Assembly: GCF_013003965.1 (NCBI RefSeq)
Contig: NZ_CP053069.1
Location: 3,937,419 to 4,001,418 of the forward strand
From: Usitatibacter rugosus
Lineage (GTDB): Bacteria > Pseudomonadota > Gammaproteobacteria > Burkholderiales > Usitatibacteraceae
Direction of reading: 5' to 3'
DNA length: 64,000 nt
Part shown: positions 9,257-19,200 of the stretch, one piece after another
How positions within the stretch are numbered: position 1 is the first letter of the stretch
Layout of the letters: the number at the start of each line of letters is the position of its first letter
The notes under the pieces: generated by a model
Seen by the model: the letters and a program-made list of their open reading frames with translations, nothing else
What the model was told of the DNA's origin: nothing
Database searches by the model: none
Made by a program: the position numbers and the translations under genes

Positions 9257-10789
9257 ATGAACCTGCTCCGCGCGGCCGCCTCGGTGAGCGCCATGACGCT
9301 CGCCTCGCGCATCACCGGCTTCATCCGCGACACGCTGATCGCCATCTTCTTCGGCGCCGGCGCCGCGACCGACGCATTCACCGTCGCGTTCCGCATTCCC
9401 AACCTGCTGCGCCGCCTCTTTGCGGAGGGCGCATTCACGCAGGCGTTCGTTCCCATCCTCGGCGAATACCGGGCGAAGCACGGCGACGAGAAGACGCGTG
9501 AGCTGGCAGGCAAAGTGCTGGGGCTGCTGTCCGTGGTCCTCTTCGTCGCGACCGCGATCGGCGTGATCGCCGCCCCCCTCATCGTCTACGCCACGGCCGC
9601 GGGCTTCGCGAAGGACGCCGGCAAGTTCGCGCTCACGGTGACGATGCTGCGGATCTGCTTCCCGTACATCTTCTTCATCTCGCTCGTCTCGTTCGCCGCG
9701 GGGCTGCTCAACACCTTCGGCTCGTTCAAGGCCCCGGCCTTCACGCCGGTGCTGCTGAACGTCTCCTTCATCGCCTGCATCGTGCTGCTCTCCCCGCACC
9801 TGCCGCAGCCGATCGTCGCTCTCGCAGTCGCGGTGTTCCTGGGCGGCGTGCTCCAGCTCGCTTTCCTGGTGCCTTTCCTCGCGCACGTGCGCCAGCTCCC
9901 GCGCCCGCGCTGGGATCCGAAGGACGAAGGGGTGCTGCGCATCCTCAAGCTCATGGCGCCGGCCGTGCTCGGTGTGTCCGTGGCGCAGATCAGCCTCGTC
10001 ATCAACACGCAGATCGCTTCGTACCTGGGCGACGGGGCGGTGTCCTGGCTCTATTTCGCCGACCGGCTGATGGAGTTTCCGTCCGCGCTGCTGGGCGTGG
10101 CGCTGGGGACCGTGCTGCTCCCCTCGCTCGTCCGGCACCACGCGACCGACGACCGCGCGGCCTACTCGCGCCTGCTGGACTGGGGCCTGCGCCTGTCGCT
10201 GCTGCTCGCCCTTCCCGCGGCGCTCGGCCTCGCCATGCTGGCGCTGCCCCTGGTGGCCACGCTTTTCTGGCACGGGGCCTTCACGCAGCACGATGCCTAC
10301 ATGACGCGCAGCGCACTCATCGCGTATGGCGTGGGCCTGGGAGGGCTCATCCTGGTGAAGGTCCTCGCTCCCGGCTTCTACGCGCGCCAGAACATCCGCA
10401 CGCCCGTCAAAGTGGCCATCGCGTCGCTCATCGTGACGCAGGTGTTCAACGCCCTGCTGGTCCCCTACATCGGCCACGCGGGCCTCGCGCTCTCGATCTC
10501 GCTCGCGGCGTGGTTCAACGCGGGCTGGCTCTGGTTCCTGATGCGCCGCTCCGGCACCTACGTGGCCGAGCCGGGCTGGGCCGCGTTCCTGATGAAGCTC
10601 GCAGTGGCCCTGTACCTCATGGGCGGGGCGCTCTGGTTCTCCATGGGCCGGGAGTCGTCGTGGTTCGAGCTCGCCGTCGGCCCGCGCGCCCTGAAGCTCG
10701 GCCTCGTGATCGCGTTGGGCGCCGCGACGTATTTCGCCGCACTGTGGCTGATGGGCATCCGCCTGCGCCACTTCTCGCGCAACCCGTGA
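9257..10789 (+). CDS. murJ: Lipid II flippase MurJ (MviN)
   Basis: 510 residues with about 14 hydrophobic segments, a MOP-superfamily membrane protein. The start 'MNLLRAAASVSAMTLASRITGFIRD' is the canonical MurJ N-terminus, followed by 'FGAGAATDAFTVAFRIPNLLRRLFAEGAF' with the conserved arginines and charged residues of the substrate cavity. It flips lipid II to the periplasmic side of the inner membrane for peptidoglycan synthesis. ribF follows after 2 nt, so murJ probably heads the murJ-ribF-ileS-lspA-ispH transcript. Confidence 0.96.
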   Translation: MNLLRAAASVSAMTLASRITGFIRDTLIAIFFGAGAATDAFTVAFRIPNLLRRLFAEGAFTQAFVPILGEYRAKHGDEKTRELAGKVLGLLSVVLFVATAIGVIAAPLIVYATAAGFAKDAGKFALTVTMLRICFPYIFFISLVSFAAGLLNTFGSFKAPAFTPVLLNVSFIACIVLLSPHLPQPIVALAVAVFLGGVLQLAFLVPFLAHVRQLPRPRWDPKDEGVLRILKLMAPAVLGVSVAQISLVINTQIASYLGDGAVSWLYFADRLMEFPSALLGVALGTVLLPSLVRHHATDDRAAYSRLLDWGLRLSLLLALPAALGLAMLALPLVATLFWHGAFTQHDAYMTRSALIAYGVGLGGLILVKVLAPGFYARQNIRTPVKVAIASLIVTQVFNALLVPYIGHAGLALSISLAAWFNAGWLWFLMRRSGTYVAEPGWAAFLMKLAVALYLMGGALWFSMGRESSWFELAVGPRALKLGLVIALGAATYFAALWLMGIRLRHFSRNP

Positions 10790-10791
10790 CC

Positions 10792-11721
10792 ATGCGCGTC
10801 CTGCGCCATCCCCGGACCGCGCGGCGCGACTGCGCCATCGCGATCGGCAGCTTCGACGGCGTGCACCGCGGCCACGCCGAGATCCTCGAGCACGTGCGCA
10901 CGGCCGCGAACGGCCACGGGCTCGACAGCGCCGTGCTGACGTTCGAGCCGCTGCCGCGCGAGTTCTTCTCGCCGTCCACCGCGCCGGCCCGCCTCACCTC
11001 GCTCGGCGAGAAGGTCGCGCTCATCGCGGAGCACGGCATCCAGACGATGTACGTGCAGCGCTTCAACCAGGCGTTCGCGAGCCAGGAGCCCGATCAATTC
11101 GCGTGGCGGCTCCGAGACGCGCTCGGCGCTCGCTGGGTGCTGGTGGGCGAGGACTTCCGCTTCGGCGCCAAGCGTGCGGGTGACGTGCACAAGCTGATCG
11201 AGCTCGGCGCCCGCCTCGACTTCCACGTCGAGGTGCTGCCCGACGTGCAGGACGACGGCGAGCACCGCATCTCCTCCACCCGCATCCGCGAAGCGCTCGC
11301 GGCGGGTCACTTTCCGGAGGCCGCCCGCATGCTGGGCCGGCCCTACACGATCACGGGCCGCGTCCAGCACGGCGCCAAGCGCGGCCGCGAGCTGGGCTTC
11401 CCCACGGCCAACGTGCGGCTCGGGCGGGCGAAGCCGGCCCTGACGGGCGTCTTTGCGATAAAATGCTTCGGTGCAGCAACTCGCGGACTCGAGGGAGTGG
11501 CGAGCCTTGGTTACAACCCGGCCGTGCAGACTGGCGGCCCGGCGACACTCGAAGCGTTCCTCTTCGATTTCCAGGGCGACCTCTACGGACGCCGTCTCAC
11601 CATCGAGTTCCTGAAGAAGCTGCGCGACGAGGCCCCTTTCGCCTCGCTCGACGCGTTGCGTGCGCAGATCCACCGGGACTGCGACGAGGCGCGCGGGTAC
11701 TTCGCCGCGGGAACGAGATGA
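10792..11721 (+). CDS. ribF: Bifunctional riboflavin kinase/FAD synthetase
   Basis: 309 residues. The N-terminal FAD synthetase (nucleotidyltransferase) domain has '[10 protein letters not shown]' at 19-28 and 'SSTRIR' at 161-166; the C-terminal flavokinase domain has 'GFPTAN' at 202-207. It makes FMN and FAD from riboflavin and ATP. The ATG follows murJ by 2 nt and the stop overlaps ileS by ATGA. This is the standard proteobacterial neighbourhood. Confidence 0.96.
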   Translation: MRVLRHPRTARRDCAIAIGSFDGVHRGHAEILEHVRTAANGHGLDSAVLTFEPLPREFFSPSTAPARLTSLGEKVALIAEHGIQTMYVQRFNQAFASQEPDQFAWRLRDALGARWVLVGEDFRFGAKRAGDVHKLIELGARLDFHVEVLPDVQDDGEHRISSTRIREALAAGHFPEAARMLGRPYTITGRVQHGAKRGRELGFPTANVRLGRAKPALTGVFAIKCFGAATRGLEGVASLGYNPAVQTGGPATLEAFLFDFQGDLYGRRLTIEFLKKLRDEAPFASLDALRAQIHRDCDEARGYFAAGTR

Positions 11722-14507
11722 ACGACACGAAGAAGACCGACTACAAGAGCACGCTGAACCTGCCCGACACGCCGTTCCCGATGCGCGGGGACCTGGCCAA
11801 GCGCGAGCCGGCGTGGGTGAAGGCCTGGCACGAAGGCGGGCTCTACCACCGCATCCGCGAGGCCTCGAAGGGCCGCCCCAAGTTCATCCTCCACGACGGC
11901 CCGCCGTACGCCAACGGCGACATCCACATCGGGCACGCGGTGAACAAGGTCCTGAAGGACATCGTCGTGAAGTCGAAGACGATGGCCGGCTTCGATGCAC
12001 CCTACGTGCCGGGCTGGGATTGCCACGGGCTGCCGATCGAGCACCAGATCGAGAAGAAGCACGGCCGCAACCTCGAGCCGAACGAGCAGCGCAGGCTCTG
12101 CCGCGCCTACGCCGCGGAGCAGATCGACAAGCAGCGCGAGGATTTCAAGCGCCTCGGCGTGCTGGGCGACTGGGATCACCCGTACCGCACCATGGATCCG
12201 AAGACCGAGGGCGGCGAGATCCGCGCGCTCGGCCGCATCTGGAAAGCGGGCCTGCTCTACCGGGGCCTCAAGCCCGTGAACTGGTGCATCGACTGCCATT
12301 CGGCGCTGGCCGAGGCCGAGGTCGAGTACGAGGACAAGACTTCTCCCGCCATCGACGTCGCGTTCCACGCCGCCGATCCCGCGCACGTGGCGAAAGCCTT
12401 CGGTGCGTCGCCCGTGCCGCAGAAGATCTCCGCCGTCATCTGGACCACCACGCCGTGGACGCTTCCGGGCAACCAGGCGATCGCGGCCCATCCCGAGTTC
12501 GACTACGAGCTCGTGGACACCGACAAGGGCGCGCTCATCCTCGCCGCGGAGCTGCGCGAGGCCTGCCTCAAGCGCTACGGCCTCGCCGTGAAGTCCGTGC
12601 TCGGCCGCGCGAAGGGCGCGCAGCTCGCGGGCCTGCGCTTCCAGCATCCGTTCGAGTCGCGCATCGTGCCGATGGTCGTCGGGGCGCACGTCACCACGGA
12701 AGCCGGAACGGGCCTCGTGCACACCGCGCCCGCGCACGGCGCCGAGGACTTCGACGTCGGCGTGAAGAACGACCTGCCGCTCGACCAGCCCGTCGACGAC
12801 CTCGGCCGCTTCAAGTCGAACGTGCCGCACTTCGCGGGCATGAGCGTGCGCGAAGCCGAGAAGCCGATCCTCGAGCGCCTGCAGGCCTCGGGCTCGCTCC
12901 TCAAACACGAGCCCTTCCGCCACAGCTATCCGCACTGCTGGCGCCACAAGACGCCGATCATCTTCCGCGCCACCGTGCAGTGGTTCATCGGCATGGAGAG
13001 GAAGACCCCGACGGGCAAGACGCTCCGCGAGACGGCGAAGCAGGCCATCGACGCGACGCAGTTCTTCCCCGCGTGGGGACGCCCGCGCCTGGAGGCGATG
13101 ATCGCCAACCGCCCCGACTGGACGCTCTCCCGCCAGCGCAACTGGGGCACGCCGCTGCCGTTCTTTTTGCATCGAGAGACCGACGAGCTGCATCCGGACA
13201 CCGAGCGCTTCGTCGAGCAGGCGGCCGGCCTCGTCGAGAAGGGCGGCGTCGAGGCGTGGTTCGCCGCGACCTGCGAGGATTTCGGCGTCGATCCGAAGGT
13301 CTATCGCAAGATGACCGACACCGTGGACGTCTGGTTCGACTCGGGCACGACGCACTTCACGGTGCTGCGCGGCCTCGCCGACCATCGCTGGCCCGCCGAC
13401 ATGTACCTCGAGGGCAGCGACCAGCACCGCGGCTGGTTCCAGTCCTCCTTGCTCTCGTCCTGCGCCATGGAAGGCCGCGCGCCGTACGACGCGCTCCTCA
13501 CCCACGGCTTCGTCGTCGACGGCCAGGGCCGCAAGATGTCGAAGTCGATCGGCAACGTGATCGCGCCGCAGAAGGTCTCCGATACGCTCGGCGCGGAGGT
13601 CATCCGCCTCTGGGTCGCGTCCACCGACTATTCCGGCGAGCTCTATATCTCCGACGAGATCCTGAAGCGCGTGGTGGAGAGCTACCGGCGCATCCGCAAC
13701 ACGCTTCGCTTCCTGCTCGCGAATATCGCCGACTTCGATCCGGCGAAGGACGCGCTGCCGGTCTCCGAGTGGGTCGAGATCGACCGCTACGCCCTCGCCA
13801 TGACGCGCGCCATGCAGGCCGAGGTCACCGCGGCGTACGAGCGCTACGAGTTCCACGCCGTCACCCAGCGCCTGCAGATGTTCTGCTCGGAGGATCTCGG
13901 CGGGTTCTACCTCGACATCCTCAAGGACCGGCTCTACACCACGGGCCGCGATTCGAAGCCGCGCCGCGCCGCGCAGTCCGCGCTGCACGCCATCACGCAG
14001 GTGCTGCTGCGCCTCATGGCGCCCGTGCTCTCCTTTACTTCGGAAGAGGCGTGGTCGGTGCTCCATCCCGGAAAAGACGAGAGCATCTTCTTCCACACGT
14101 GGAAAGACGCGCTGCCGGAGCAGGCGGGAGAGGCGGAGCTGATCGCCCGCTGGACGCGCATCCGCGAGATCCGCGCCATCCTGTCGCCGAAGCTCGAGGA
14201 ACAACGCGCAGCAGGCACCGTGGGTTCCTCGCTGCAGGCCGAAGTGGATCTCGGCGCCTCGAAGGACGACCTGGCGCTCCTGCGCTCGCTCGGCGACGAT
14301 CTGCGCTTCGTGACCATCACGTCGCAGGCGAAGGTGTTCGAGGCCCCGGGCGAGCTCACCGTCGGCGTGCGTCCCAGCGCGTTCGCGAAGTGCGACCGCT
14401 GCTGGCACTACCGCGAGGACGTGGGCCGCGATCCGGCGCATCCGTCGATCTGCGGGCGTTGCGTCTCCAACCTCACCGGCGCCGGCGAGGCGCGCGTGCA
14501 TGCATAA
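11718..14507 (+). CDS. ileS: Isoleucyl-tRNA synthetase
   Basis: 929 residues, class Ia synthetase of bacterial type. Signature 'HIGH' lies at 70-73, the editing (CP1) domain spans roughly 180-400 with '[11 protein letters not shown]', 'KMSKS' lies at about 606-610, and the C-terminus carries a zinc finger ('CDRCWHY...CGRC'), the form found in mupirocin-sensitive bacterial enzymes. It charges tRNA-Ile and hydrolyses mischarged Val-tRNA. Its ATG overlaps the ribF stop (ATGA), and its last 8 nt overlap the start of lspA. Confidence 0.97.
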   Translation: MNDTKKTDYKSTLNLPDTPFPMRGDLAKREPAWVKAWHEGGLYHRIREASKGRPKFILHDGPPYANGDIHIGHAVNKVLKDIVVKSKTMAGFDAPYVPGWDCHGLPIEHQIEKKHGRNLEPNEQRRLCRAYAAEQIDKQREDFKRLGVLGDWDHPYRTMDPKTEGGEIRALGRIWKAGLLYRGLKPVNWCIDCHSALAEAEVEYEDKTSPAIDVAFHAADPAHVAKAFGASPVPQKISAVIWTTTPWTLPGNQAIAAHPEFDYELVDTDKGALILAAELREACLKRYGLAVKSVLGRAKGAQLAGLRFQHPFESRIVPMVVGAHVTTEAGTGLVHTAPAHGAEDFDVGVKNDLPLDQPVDDLGRFKSNVPHFAGMSVREAEKPILERLQASGSLLKHEPFRHSYPHCWRHKTPIIFRATVQWFIGMERKTPTGKTLRETAKQAIDATQFFPAWGRPRLEAMIANRPDWTLSRQRNWGTPLPFFLHRETDELHPDTERFVEQAAGLVEKGGVEAWFAATCEDFGVDPKVYRKMTDTVDVWFDSGTTHFTVLRGLADHRWPADMYLEGSDQHRGWFQSSLLSSCAMEGRAPYDALLTHGFVVDGQGRKMSKSIGNVIAPQKVSDTLGAEVIRLWVASTDYSGELYISDEILKRVVESYRRIRNTLRFLLANIADFDPAKDALPVSEWVEIDRYALAMTRAMQAEVTAAYERYEFHAVTQRLQMFCSEDLGGFYLDILKDRLYTTGRDSKPRRAAQSALHAITQVLLRLMAPVLSFTSEEAWSVLHPGKDESIFFHTWKDALPEQAGEAELIARWTRIREIRAILSPKLEEQRAAGTVGSSLQAEVDLGASKDDLALLRSLGDDLRFVTITSQAKVFEAPGELTVGVRPSAFAKCDRCWHYREDVGRDPAHPSICGRCVSNLTGAGEARVHA

Positions 14508-14997
14508 GCCCGCCCCTCCCTGGCACCGCTGGCTCTGGATCAGCGCCGCGATCGTCGTGCTCGACCTCGCCACCAAGGCGTGGATCACGCACATCTTCCA
14601 GCTGGGCGAGACGCTCTACGTCCTGCCGTTCTTCAACCTCGTGCTCGCGCACAACACCGGCGCCGCGTTCAGCTTCCTCGCCGGGGCCGGCGGCTGGCAG
14701 CGCTGGTTCTTCGTGATCGTGACGCTGGGGGTCTCCGCGGTGCTGGTCGTGATGCTGCGCAAGAGCACCGGCAACCGCCTGCTGTCGACCGCGCTCGCGC
14801 TGGTGCTGGGCGGGGCCGCCGGCAACCTGTGGGATCGCGCCACGATGGGCTACGTGGTGGACTTCGTGCAGGTCCATGCCGCGGGCTACTATTTCCCCGC
14901 CTTCAACGTCGCCGATTCGGCGATCACCCTCGGGGTCATCCTGCTCCTGCTGGACAGCCTGCGCGGCGAGCCGAAGCCGCAGAAGGAAACGCCATGA
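14500..14997 (+). CDS. lspA: Lipoprotein signal peptidase (signal peptidase II)
   Basis: 165 residues, four transmembrane segments. The catalytic aspartates are Asp121 in 'GYVVDF' and Asp139 in 'FNVADSAI', and '[10 protein letters not shown]' precedes the first. It cleaves prolipoproteins after diacylglyceryl modification; local substrates include the lipobox proteins at 25.0, 36.1 and 54.8 kb. The start ATG lies inside the 3' end of ileS with an 8-nt overlap, and the stop overlaps ispH (ATGA). ileS-lspA-ispH is a conserved order in proteobacteria. Confidence 0.96.
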   Translation: MHKPAPPWHRWLWISAAIVVLDLATKAWITHIFQLGETLYVLPFFNLVLAHNTGAAFSFLAGAGGWQRWFFVIVTLGVSAVLVVMLRKSTGNRLLSTALALVLGGAAGNLWDRATMGYVVDFVQVHAAGYYFPAFNVADSAITLGVILLLLDSLRGEPKPQKETP

Positions 14998-15941
14998 CCG
15001 AATCCAGCGAGATCCTGCTCGCCCAGCCGCGCGGCTTCTGCGCCGGCGTCGACCGCGCCATCGCCATCGTCGAGAAGGCCCTGCAGATGCACGGCGCGCC
15101 GATCTACGTGCGCCACGAGATCGTGCACAACAAGTTCGTGGTCGAGGATCTTCGCGCCAAGGGTGCGGTCTTCGTCGAGGAGCTGGACGAGGTCCCGGCG
15201 GGATCGACCGTCATCTTCTCCGCGCACGGTGTCTCGCTCGCGGTGCGCGCCGAGGCCGACGAACGCGGCCTCAAGGTCTTCGACGCGACCTGCCCGCTGG
15301 TGACCAAGGTGCACGTGGAGGTCTCGCGCATGCGGGAGGCCGGCCGCGAAGTCATCATGATCGGCCACGAAGGCCACCCCGAGGCCGAAGGCACCATGGG
15401 TCAATCGGATTCCGGCATGTACCTCGTGGACAACGAGGAGGACGTGGCGAAGCTCCAGGTGCGCGACCCGGCGAACCTCGCCTACGTGACGCAGACCACG
15501 CTCTCGATCGACGACTGCCAGCGCGTCATCGCCGCGCTGAAGAAGCGCTTCCCCGCGATCGTGGGCCCGAAGAAGGACGACATCTGCTACGCCACGCAGA
15601 ACCGCCAGGACGCCGTGAAGTTCATGGCGCCCAAGTGCGACGTGGTAATCGTGGTGGGCTCGCCCAACAGCTCGAATTCCAACCGGCTGCGCGAGGTCGC
15701 GCAGAACCTGGGGCGCGAGGCCTACCTCATCGACAAGGCGGACGAGCTGAAGCCCGAGTGGATCGAGGGCAAGCGCACCATCGGAGTGACCGCGGGCGCT
15801 TCCGCGCCCGAGGTCTTGGTACAGGACGTGATCCACCGCCTGCAATCGCTCGGCGCCAAGCGCGTTCGCGAGCTGGAGGGCATCACGGAATCGGTGACCT
15901 TCCCGCTGCCCAAGTCGATGGGCCGCGGCGACAACGCCTGA
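14994..15941 (+). CDS. ispH: 4-hydroxy-3-methylbut-2-enyl diphosphate reductase
   Basis: 315 residues, an iron-sulfur enzyme and the last step of the MEP isoprenoid pathway, producing IPP and DMAPP. The three cluster cysteines are Cys16 ('[10 protein letters not shown]'), Cys100 ('[11 protein letters not shown]') and Cys198 ('[10 protein letters not shown]'). Catalytic '[11 protein letters not shown]' (His128, Glu130) is present. It is the last gene of the murJ-ispH run and converges with a small minus-strand gene 4 nt downstream. Confidence 0.97.
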   Translation: MTESSEILLAQPRGFCAGVDRAIAIVEKALQMHGAPIYVRHEIVHNKFVVEDLRAKGAVFVEELDEVPAGSTVIFSAHGVSLAVRAEADERGLKVFDATCPLVTKVHVEVSRMREAGREVIMIGHEGHPEAEGTMGQSDSGMYLVDNEEDVAKLQVRDPANLAYVTQTTLSIDDCQRVIAALKKRFPAIVGPKKDDICYATQNRQDAVKFMAPKCDVVIVVGSPNSSNSNRLREVAQNLGREAYLIDKADELKPEWIEGKRTIGVTAGASAPEVLVQDVIHRLQSLGAKRVRELEGITESVTFPLPKSMGRGDNA

Positions 15942-15945
15942 CCGC

Positions 15946-16266
15946 TCAGGCGGCGCCCTTCGGTGCCTTCGGATCGGCCGGCGGCGGCTTGGCCGGCGTG
16001 AAGTCGGGCCGGGGCGGCGGCGGAATCTGCGCCCCCGGCGAGACCGCGATGCAGCTCGCTTCCCGCTTGCCCAATTCCATCCGGAAGCCTTCCGCGCACT
16101 GCTTCGCGCAGTAGGCCCCGTTCATCACTTCGTCCTTCATGCAGGAATCCAGCGCTCCGGCCCTCAGCCGCTGCGGCGGGTCGTAGCGCTTGCCCTGCGC
16201 CAGGACCGGCGGCATCGCCGCCAGTCCTGTGCAGGCAATCATCAGGGTCGTCAGCAGTTTGCGCAT
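15946..16266 (-). CDS. Small exported Cys/Pro-rich protein, last gene of the pil operon
   Basis: 106 residues with a signal peptide (about 1-23, 'LLTTLMIACTGLAAMPPVLAQ'). The mature part has four cysteines ('SCMKDEVMNGAYCAKQCAEGF', 'EASCIAV'), which could form two disulfides, and a Pro-rich tail. I do not recognise a family. It starts 7 nt after the pilY1 stop on the same strand, so it is probably co-transcribed with the minor-pilin operon and could be a pilus-associated periplasmic protein. That role is inferred from position only. Confidence 0.7.
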   Translation of the reverse strand: MRKLLTTLMIACTGLAAMPPVLAQGKRYDPPQRLRAGALDSCMKDEVMNGAYCAKQCAEGFRMELGKREASCIAVSPGAQIPPPPRPDFTPAKPPPADPKAPKGAA

Positions 16267-16273
16267 GGCGACC

Positions 16274-19200
16274 TTACTTCTGGATCAGCTCGCGCCACGA
16301 GGTCCGGCGCGGTACACCTGCACCACCGATCTGGGGGCACGGGAGCGTGATCTTCTCGCCCGTGGCCAGGGTAAAGATGATGCGGCACTTCAGGTCCGGG
16401 ATCTCCGGCGGCGGGTCGCCCGGCTTGTCACCCGGAGCCGGGGGACGCACGCCCGTGATCGACGTGTATCCGACGATCGTCTGGCCGGTGATCTTCTGGC
16501 CGACGGTCGTGAATCCCGCGGGGTCGGGGAATCCACCGCTGTTGTACGAGAAGAAGTACGCGAAGGCATCGCCACCGATCGAGCACTGCTCGTTGTTGGG
16601 GATGTTACCGACCACGACGAGAATCCCGGAAACCAGCAACGGATCGAGGTTGATGCGCTCGCCCGGTGTCGTGTTGTTCGGATTCAGGTCGATGAACCAG
16701 CCGTCGTTGACCGCCCAGTTCACCGTCTTGTTCGTCGCCGTGCGGGACGTGCCCTTGTCCGTGAGGACGTTCTCCACCACGTTGGCCGTCCGGAAGTTCG
16801 CGTACGTCCCGCCCAGGCCCTTGTCCTTGATGGCGTAGAGCGAGTTCTCATAGGCGAACGGCTGCGCCGGCACCAGCTTGGCCGGATCCTTCAGGTCGTC
16901 GATGCCCAGGTAGCGGCCCGTGCCGACATAAACGACCGGGTAGACCGGGTCCGAGGCTTTCGTGCCCGCGCGGATCGCCGTCAGCTCGGGGCGCGTCGTG
17001 ACCGACTGGGGCTTGCCGCCCTTGTCCTTCAGCGTGGCGAGGACGGTCTTCACCGGCGGGTTCACGCTCGTGTCGAAGCGGTACACGTTGCCGAAGAGGT
17101 CGCCGCCATAGATCGTGGTGATCGTGCGGTCCTTCTGCGGATCGGCGACGAATCCCGAGATGCGGGAGAAGCCGGTGGGCGCCGCGACGGTTCCCTCGCC
17201 GGTGGCGACCTTGTTCAGCACCGCGCCCGTCGCGAGGTCCAGGACATACAGGAAGCCCTTGCCCGTGCCGGGGGTGATGTTGTTCAGGCCCGAGGTGATG
17301 TACACCACCCACTTGCCGTCGAACTTGCGCTTGCCGATCTCCGCGTTGCCATACGAGAAGCCGAGGTCGGTGTCGACGATCGCGCACAGCGAGGCATCCG
17401 CGCAGATCTCCCACAGCACGACCGGGCTGGCCGGGTTGGTCACGTCGAGCGCGTAGAAACCGCGTCCGCCCGAGCTGAGGCCGGCGACGAGGATCGTCTT
17501 CCAAGCGCCGCCCACGAAGACGTCGGCCGTCGACGGCGTGCCATCCACGCTGAAGCGGTGTGTCGCGCCCCAGTTGGCGTTGGCGAGCTTGTGCAGGTTG
17601 GGCATCACCATGCGCGGGACATACGACCACAGCTCCTGGCCGGTGTTGGCGTTGAGGGCGTGGAGCATGCCGTCGTTCGCCGCCGCATACAGCACCGGCG
17701 TACGCGCGTCCTGCGCCGTCTTGTAGTCCTCGTACGTCGGCGAAACCGCATCGTTGTAGGCGAAGAACGGCGAGCCGACGAAGACCGGGCTGGCGTTCAC
17801 CACGTCGCCGAGGATGTGGTCGCGCTTGCGGAACGACGGAGTGCTCTCCCCGGTCGCGATCTTCTCGTGCTGGCGCTGGCCCCGCAGGTAGTTCACGAGG
17901 TTCGTGCCGTCGTTGGCGATCGCCTGCTGGTCGGCCGTGAGCAGTACGCATTGGCCGAACGCCCCGCACTTGCTGGCGAAGTACGGTTGTTCCGCGGCAA
18001 TCGCCCCGGCCGCAGCGGCCTTGAGGGAGGCGTACTTGAAGTCCTTGCGCTTGCTGGCGCCGCCTTCGTCGATCGTGTAGATCAAGCGCGAGTCGGTGGC
18101 ATCGGCAGCGCGTGCGTCGAGGAGGGCTTGGGCCGCCCATTCGATGCCCGGGATGACCTTGCCCGTCTTGATGTCGATCCGCTGCGCCACGATCTCGCCG
18201 TCCCAGATGCCGGTGCGGAAGGTGGACGAGAAGATGTAGTTGTCGCTCTCCGTGATGTTGGGGCTGGACGTCGCCGAGGCGGACGCCGCGGCCGTCGCGA
18301 CCTTGAGCTTCGACAGTGCCGACAGCAGGCCCTGGGCCAGCGAGTTCGGGTCGCTCGCGCTGAAGTACGCGCCACGCCCGTTCACCGCCGCATGCCAGAG
18401 GTCGTCCAGGGTGGCCGGTTGGTTCTCCACCGGGACCGGCCAGTCGCAGACGCCCGTCTTCCACGAGCAGTTGCTGGCACCTTGCTTGATCTTGTAGAAA
18501 TCGCCGGACAGCCGGGTGTCGTAGTCGGGGATGTAGTCCATCAGCCCCTCGAGGCCGAGCCCCAGGCCGAACGTCACCATGTGCTGCTTGTTGTTGTCGT
18601 CCGCCTTGCCGCTCTGGGTCGGCACGTTGTCCGTCATGTCAGGCCGCAGGTCTTCGATGTAGTAGTAAGCCGCCACGTCGGCGAGCGACCCGCTGGCGCC
18701 GCTGCCGCCGTCCCAGGTCCCCGTCGCCCGCGTGATGAAGGGAGCCGATTGGGTGCCGTCCTTGTCCGGGATGTTGGACCCGTCGATCTGCTGGCCCGGC
18801 TGGTTGGTGGCCTGGTTCCAGTAGCCGTCCGTCGTGAGCAGCGCGTAGTTCGCCTGGCACGTGTACTGGACCGGGTCGTCGGTTCCCGACTTGTCGCGCA
18901 TGCCGCTGTTGATCCTGTCCTTCTGGCCGGCGTAGTAGCGGCCGACGCGCGACAGCGCCTCGCGAAGCGGCGTGCCACTGGTCCCGGAAGAGGCGTAGAG
19001 CTTTTCGTACCAATTCTTGCGCTGATCCGCCACGAACTGGCCGACCTTGAGGTACTTGTCCACGGACACCGGATCGCCCGGGTTGATGGTGATGAAGCCG
19101 ACGCGATAGCGGTCGTCGATCGACAGGAAGGCGCGGCCCGTCGCGGTCTTCATGAGCGCCATCCGGATGCGGTAGTAGCCGTACCAGTTGGCGAAGTTCT

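Noticed and set aside
11459-11464. TAAAAT inside ribF as an internal ileS promoter
   Set aside because: No -35 partner and the position is within conserved coding sequence; a chance match is likely.
11583-14594. A 1003-residue frame antiparallel to ileS
   Set aside because: ileS has all synthetase motifs on the other strand; the frame exists because of codon bias.
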